From assembly GCA_020438915.1 (NCBI GenBank), contig JAGQTR010000031.1, positions 1 through 7,471 of the forward strand: a DNA stretch of 7,471 bases, given 5' to 3'. Below the pieces are notes generated by a model. It made no database searches and was not told where the DNA came from. It saw only the letters and a program-made list of their open reading frames with translations. The stretch comes from Mycobacterium sp. GTDB lineage: Bacteria; Actinomycetota; Actinomycetes; Mycobacteriales; Mycobacteriaceae. Position 1 is the stretch's first letter, and each line of letters starts with the position of its first letter. Below are positions 5,632 through 7,471 of the stretch, piece after piece. Position numbers and translations under genes: made by a program.

Positions 5632-6759
5632 TTAGCCGGAAGCCTCGCCGGTGATCTGATCGGCGATCGCGCGCAGCGCCTCGAGGTCGGATACGTCGAA
5701 CGGCAGTGACGGCACACCAACGATCGCGACGTGCGGGTTGGCTCCGGTGAACCGCGACAAGAGCCGCACTTCCCGTTTAGCTGTCGAGGCGCGGTCGGCG
5801 TGGATCCGCAGCGCGGCCACCGCCAAGGCGTCCGGATCGGTCTTCTCCAAGTCCTCCGCCGCCTCTGCAGCCTTGTCCGCATGCAGGTCGCACAGTGTGG
5901 GATGGGTCCGGTTGAGGATCAACCCGGCCAGCGGCATGTGCTCGCTGGACAATCGGTCAACGAAGAACGACGCCTCCCGCAGCGCGTCGGGCTCGGCGGC
6001 CGACACGACCACGAACTGCGTTCCCCGCCGTTTGAGCAACTCATAGGTGCGGTCGGCCTTCTCCCTGAATCCGCCGAACGTCGCGTCCAAGGACTGCACG
6101 AAGGCAGCCGCATCGGCCAGCATCTGCGACCCGAGGACCGTTGACATGCCTTTCATCGCCAGCCCGACCGCACCGGTGATCAGGCGGCCGAAGCCGCGCC
6201 CGGGGGCCAGCAGCAAGCGCCACAGCCTGCTGTCCATGAAACTGCCCAACCGCTTCGGCGCGTCGAGGAAGTCCAGCGCGCTTCGTGACGGCGGGGTGTC
6301 CACCACGATCAAGTCCCACTTATCTTCTGCCAGAAGCTGACCCAGCTTCTCCATGGCCATGTACTCCTGCGTGCCGGCCAAGGAGGTGGCGACGGTCTGA
6401 TAGAACTGGTTGTCCAGAATCGATTGCGCCCGTTCGGGTCCGGAGTACTCGACGACCATGTCGTCGAAGGTGCGGCGCATGTCGAGCATCATCGCGTGCA
6501 ATTGCCCGCTGACTTCGGGCGCCAGCGGTACCCGCTGCGGCGAGTTGCCGAGTTCCTTTATCCCCAGGGCCTGGGCCAGCCGTTTGGCCGGGTCGATGGT
6601 CAAGACCACCACGTGGCGGCCGTACTCCGCTGCGCGCAGCGCCATCGCTGCGGCAGTCGTGGTCTTGCCCACACCGCCGGCTCCGCAGCACACCACGACC
6701 CGATTCGACGTATCGGACAGGATGGACTTCATGTCCAGCAGCGGCGGTGTGACACTCAT
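5632..6759 (-). CDS. bagB: Get3/ArsA-like ATPase BagB (Rv3680 family)
   Basis: This 375-residue P-loop ATPase of the SIMIBI class belongs to the ArsA/Get3 (anion-transporting ATPase) family and lacks membrane segments. Motifs: Walker A GAGGVGKTTT (26-35), TIDPAKR (54-60), and switch II VVDTPPSR (152-159) followed by ALDFLDAPKRL. A long helical middle segment (about 95-240) corresponds to the Get3 client-binding region. The nucleotide-base region includes ILNRTHP (281-287). The usual second lysine of the deviant Walker A (GKGGVGKT) is alanine here, also true of the M. tuberculosis protein as I recall it. M. tuberculosis Rv3679/Rv3680 have been studied as bacterial Get3-like proteins BagA and BagB that act together. 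A role in arsenite export is unlikely, since no ArsB is nearby. The ATG at 6759 is fixed by an ideal AGGAGG seven bases upstream; the upstream extension of the frame lies over bagA. It is encoded 34 bp after bagA in one operon. Confidence 0.93.
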   Translation of the reverse strand: MSVTPPLLDMKSILSDTSNRVVVCCGAGGVGKTTTAAAMALRAAEYGRHVVVLTIDPAKRLAQALGIKELGNSPQRVPLAPEVSGQLHAMMLDMRRTFDDMVVEYSGPERAQSILDNQFYQTVATSLAGTQEYMAMEKLGQLLAEDKWDLIVVDTPPSRSALDFLDAPKRLGSFMDSRLWRLLLAPGRGFGRLITGAVGLAMKGMSTVLGSQMLADAAAFVQSLDATFGGFREKADRTYELLKRRGTQFVVVSAAEPDALREASFFVDRLSSEHMPLAGLILNRTHPTLCDLHADKAAEAAEDLEKTDPDALAVAALRIHADRASTAKREVRLLSRFTGANPHVAIVGVPSLPFDVSDLEALRAIADQITGEASG

Positions 6760-6766
6760 CGTCGGT

Positions 6767-6772
6767 CCTCCT
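6767..6772 (-). promoter_or_regulatory. Strong Shine-Dalgarno site of bagB
   Basis: AGGAGG on the minus strand is seven bases before the ATG at 6759. It is the best ribosome binding site in the window and settles the start against the longer frame reaching 6915. Confidence 0.85.
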
Positions 6773-6793
6773 TCGGCAGCATCGAACCCAGCA

Positions 6794-7471
6794 TCATCGA
6801 ACGCCCTGGTGAGCGAGGACTTCCGCCAGCTCGTACAGGCTGCCCAGATCCACTCCGTCGGCGACGGTCGGCAGGTGGAGGATCGGCGCGTGCAGATTCT
6901 CGAGCTGCACTGCACTCTCTGCTCGGGCCTGAATTCGGGTGGCGTGCTCGACGGTTTCGGTCAGCAGACCCGCGAAGTCGGCATCGGAGAGAGTGATGCC
7001 CACGCGGGACAAACCAGACCGTACGGCGCCCGCGTCGATTTCGCCCTCAGCGGCCCTGATGAGATCGGCAGGCGGGAGGAACGGCGGGATATTGCGGTTG
7101 ACGATCACGCTGCCGATCGGCAGGTCCATTTCCCGCAGGTCGTTGATCGCTTCGATGGTCTCCTGGATCGGTAGGGCCTCCAGGAGAGTGACCAGATGAA
7201 TTGCGGTCAGATCGGAATGCAGGAGTTTGACCACGCCGTCGGCCTGGGAGTGCACCGGTCCGCCCTTGGCGAGGTCGGAGATCGCCTTGGTGACATCGAG
7301 GAACCTGGCGATGCGCCCGGTGGGCGGTGAATCGACGACAACGGCGTCGTAAGCGGTCGGCTTACCCCGGGCCGCACCTCTGTCGGCCTTGTCGTTGCGG
7401 ATCACGATTTCCTTGATCTTGCCGGTGAGCAGCACGTCGCGCAGGCCCGGTGCGATCGTCGTCGCGAACTC
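6794..7471 (-). CDS. bagA: Get3/ArsA-like ATPase BagA (Rv3679 family), C-terminal part
   Basis: The last 225 residues of a protein of roughly 340 are present; the frame runs off the right edge in phase, beginning EFATTIAPGLRD. A GTG at 7435 is only an internal valine (VLLTGKIKEIV) and not a start. Visible features are the switch II region VVVDSPPTGRIARFLD (residues 44-59 of the visible part) and the Get3-like helical segment that follows. IGSVIVNRNIPP is a likely nucleotide-base contact region, and the conserved C-terminus is VDGVDLGSLYELAEVLAHQGVR-like. The Walker A motif lies outside the window. DSPPTGR is closer to the classical Get3 switch II than the DTPPSR of BagB, in keeping with two non-equivalent subunits of one complex. 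The stop at 6794 is followed 34 bp later by bagB. Confidence 0.92.
   Translation of the reverse strand, partial: EFATTIAPGLRDVLLTGKIKEIVIRNDKADRGAARGKPTAYDAVVVDSPPTGRIARFLDVTKAISDLAKGGPVHSQADGVVKLLHSDLTAIHLVTLLEALPIQETIEAINDLREMDLPIGSVIVNRNIPPFLPPADLIRAAEGEIDAGAVRSGLSRVGITLSDADFAGLLTETVEHATRIQARAESAVQLENLHAPILHLPTVADGVDLGSLYELAEVLAHQGVR

Noticed and set aside
5121..5882. 253-residue minus-strand frame across whiB4 and the end of bagB
   Set aside because: It is antisense to whiB4 and out of frame with bagB, is very arginine-rich, and has no domain. It is a shadow frame.
6410..7174. Plus-strand frames opposite bagA and bagB
   Set aside because: They are antisense to two well-supported ATPase genes, with no recognisable domain or ribosome binding site.
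1..7471. CRISPR array, insertion sequence or toxin-antitoxin pair
   Set aside because: No spaced direct repeats, transposase motifs, terminal repeats or typical small gene pairs were seen on either strand.

Overview
The window is high-GC actinobacterial chromosome. Gene content, order and orientation match the conserved locus known in Mycobacterium tuberculosis as Rv3679-Rv3680-whiB4-ponA2-Rv3683-Rv3684, shown here in the opposite orientation. Protein similarity to the M. tuberculosis counterparts, as I recall them, is high but not identical. Several residues differ, and the PonA2 proline tail is longer. This points to another Mycobacterium/Mycolicibacterium species. I see no insertion sequence, CRISPR array or phage gene, and base composition looks uniform, so this reads as core genome rather than a mobile region.

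Layout from right to left: two minus-strand ParA/Get3-type ATPases form an operon, BagA (5' end outside the window) and BagB. The redox sensor whiB4 is on the plus strand and converges on bagB across a 45-bp gap holding a hairpin. A 301-bp intergenic region separates whiB4 from the divergent ponA2. It carries a perfect 9-bp inverted repeat, a CRP-like 16-mer and a small palindrome. The minus-strand series ponA2, a metallophosphoesterase gene and cds1 then runs leftwards. The last two genes overlap by 4 bp (GTGA). A short plus-strand ORF for a one-helix membrane protein overlaps the 3' end of cds1. At the left edge is the 5' part of a minus-strand tRNA-Pro(CGG).

Functionally, PonA2 is a bifunctional peptidoglycan synthase with a PASTA domain. 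The metallophosphoesterase is membrane-anchored by its N-terminus. Cds1 is a fold-type II PLP enzyme described in M. tuberculosis as a cysteine desulfhydrase that makes H2S. WhiB4 is an Fe-S redox regulator. The locus therefore places cell-wall synthesis, sulfide/redox metabolism and stress regulation side by side. A functional link among them is inference.

No plainly new multi-gene system is visible. The points most worth checking are the divergent ponA2/whiB4 control region, the altered Walker A motif of BagB, the small antisense-overlapping membrane protein, and the predicted leaderless start of ponA2.
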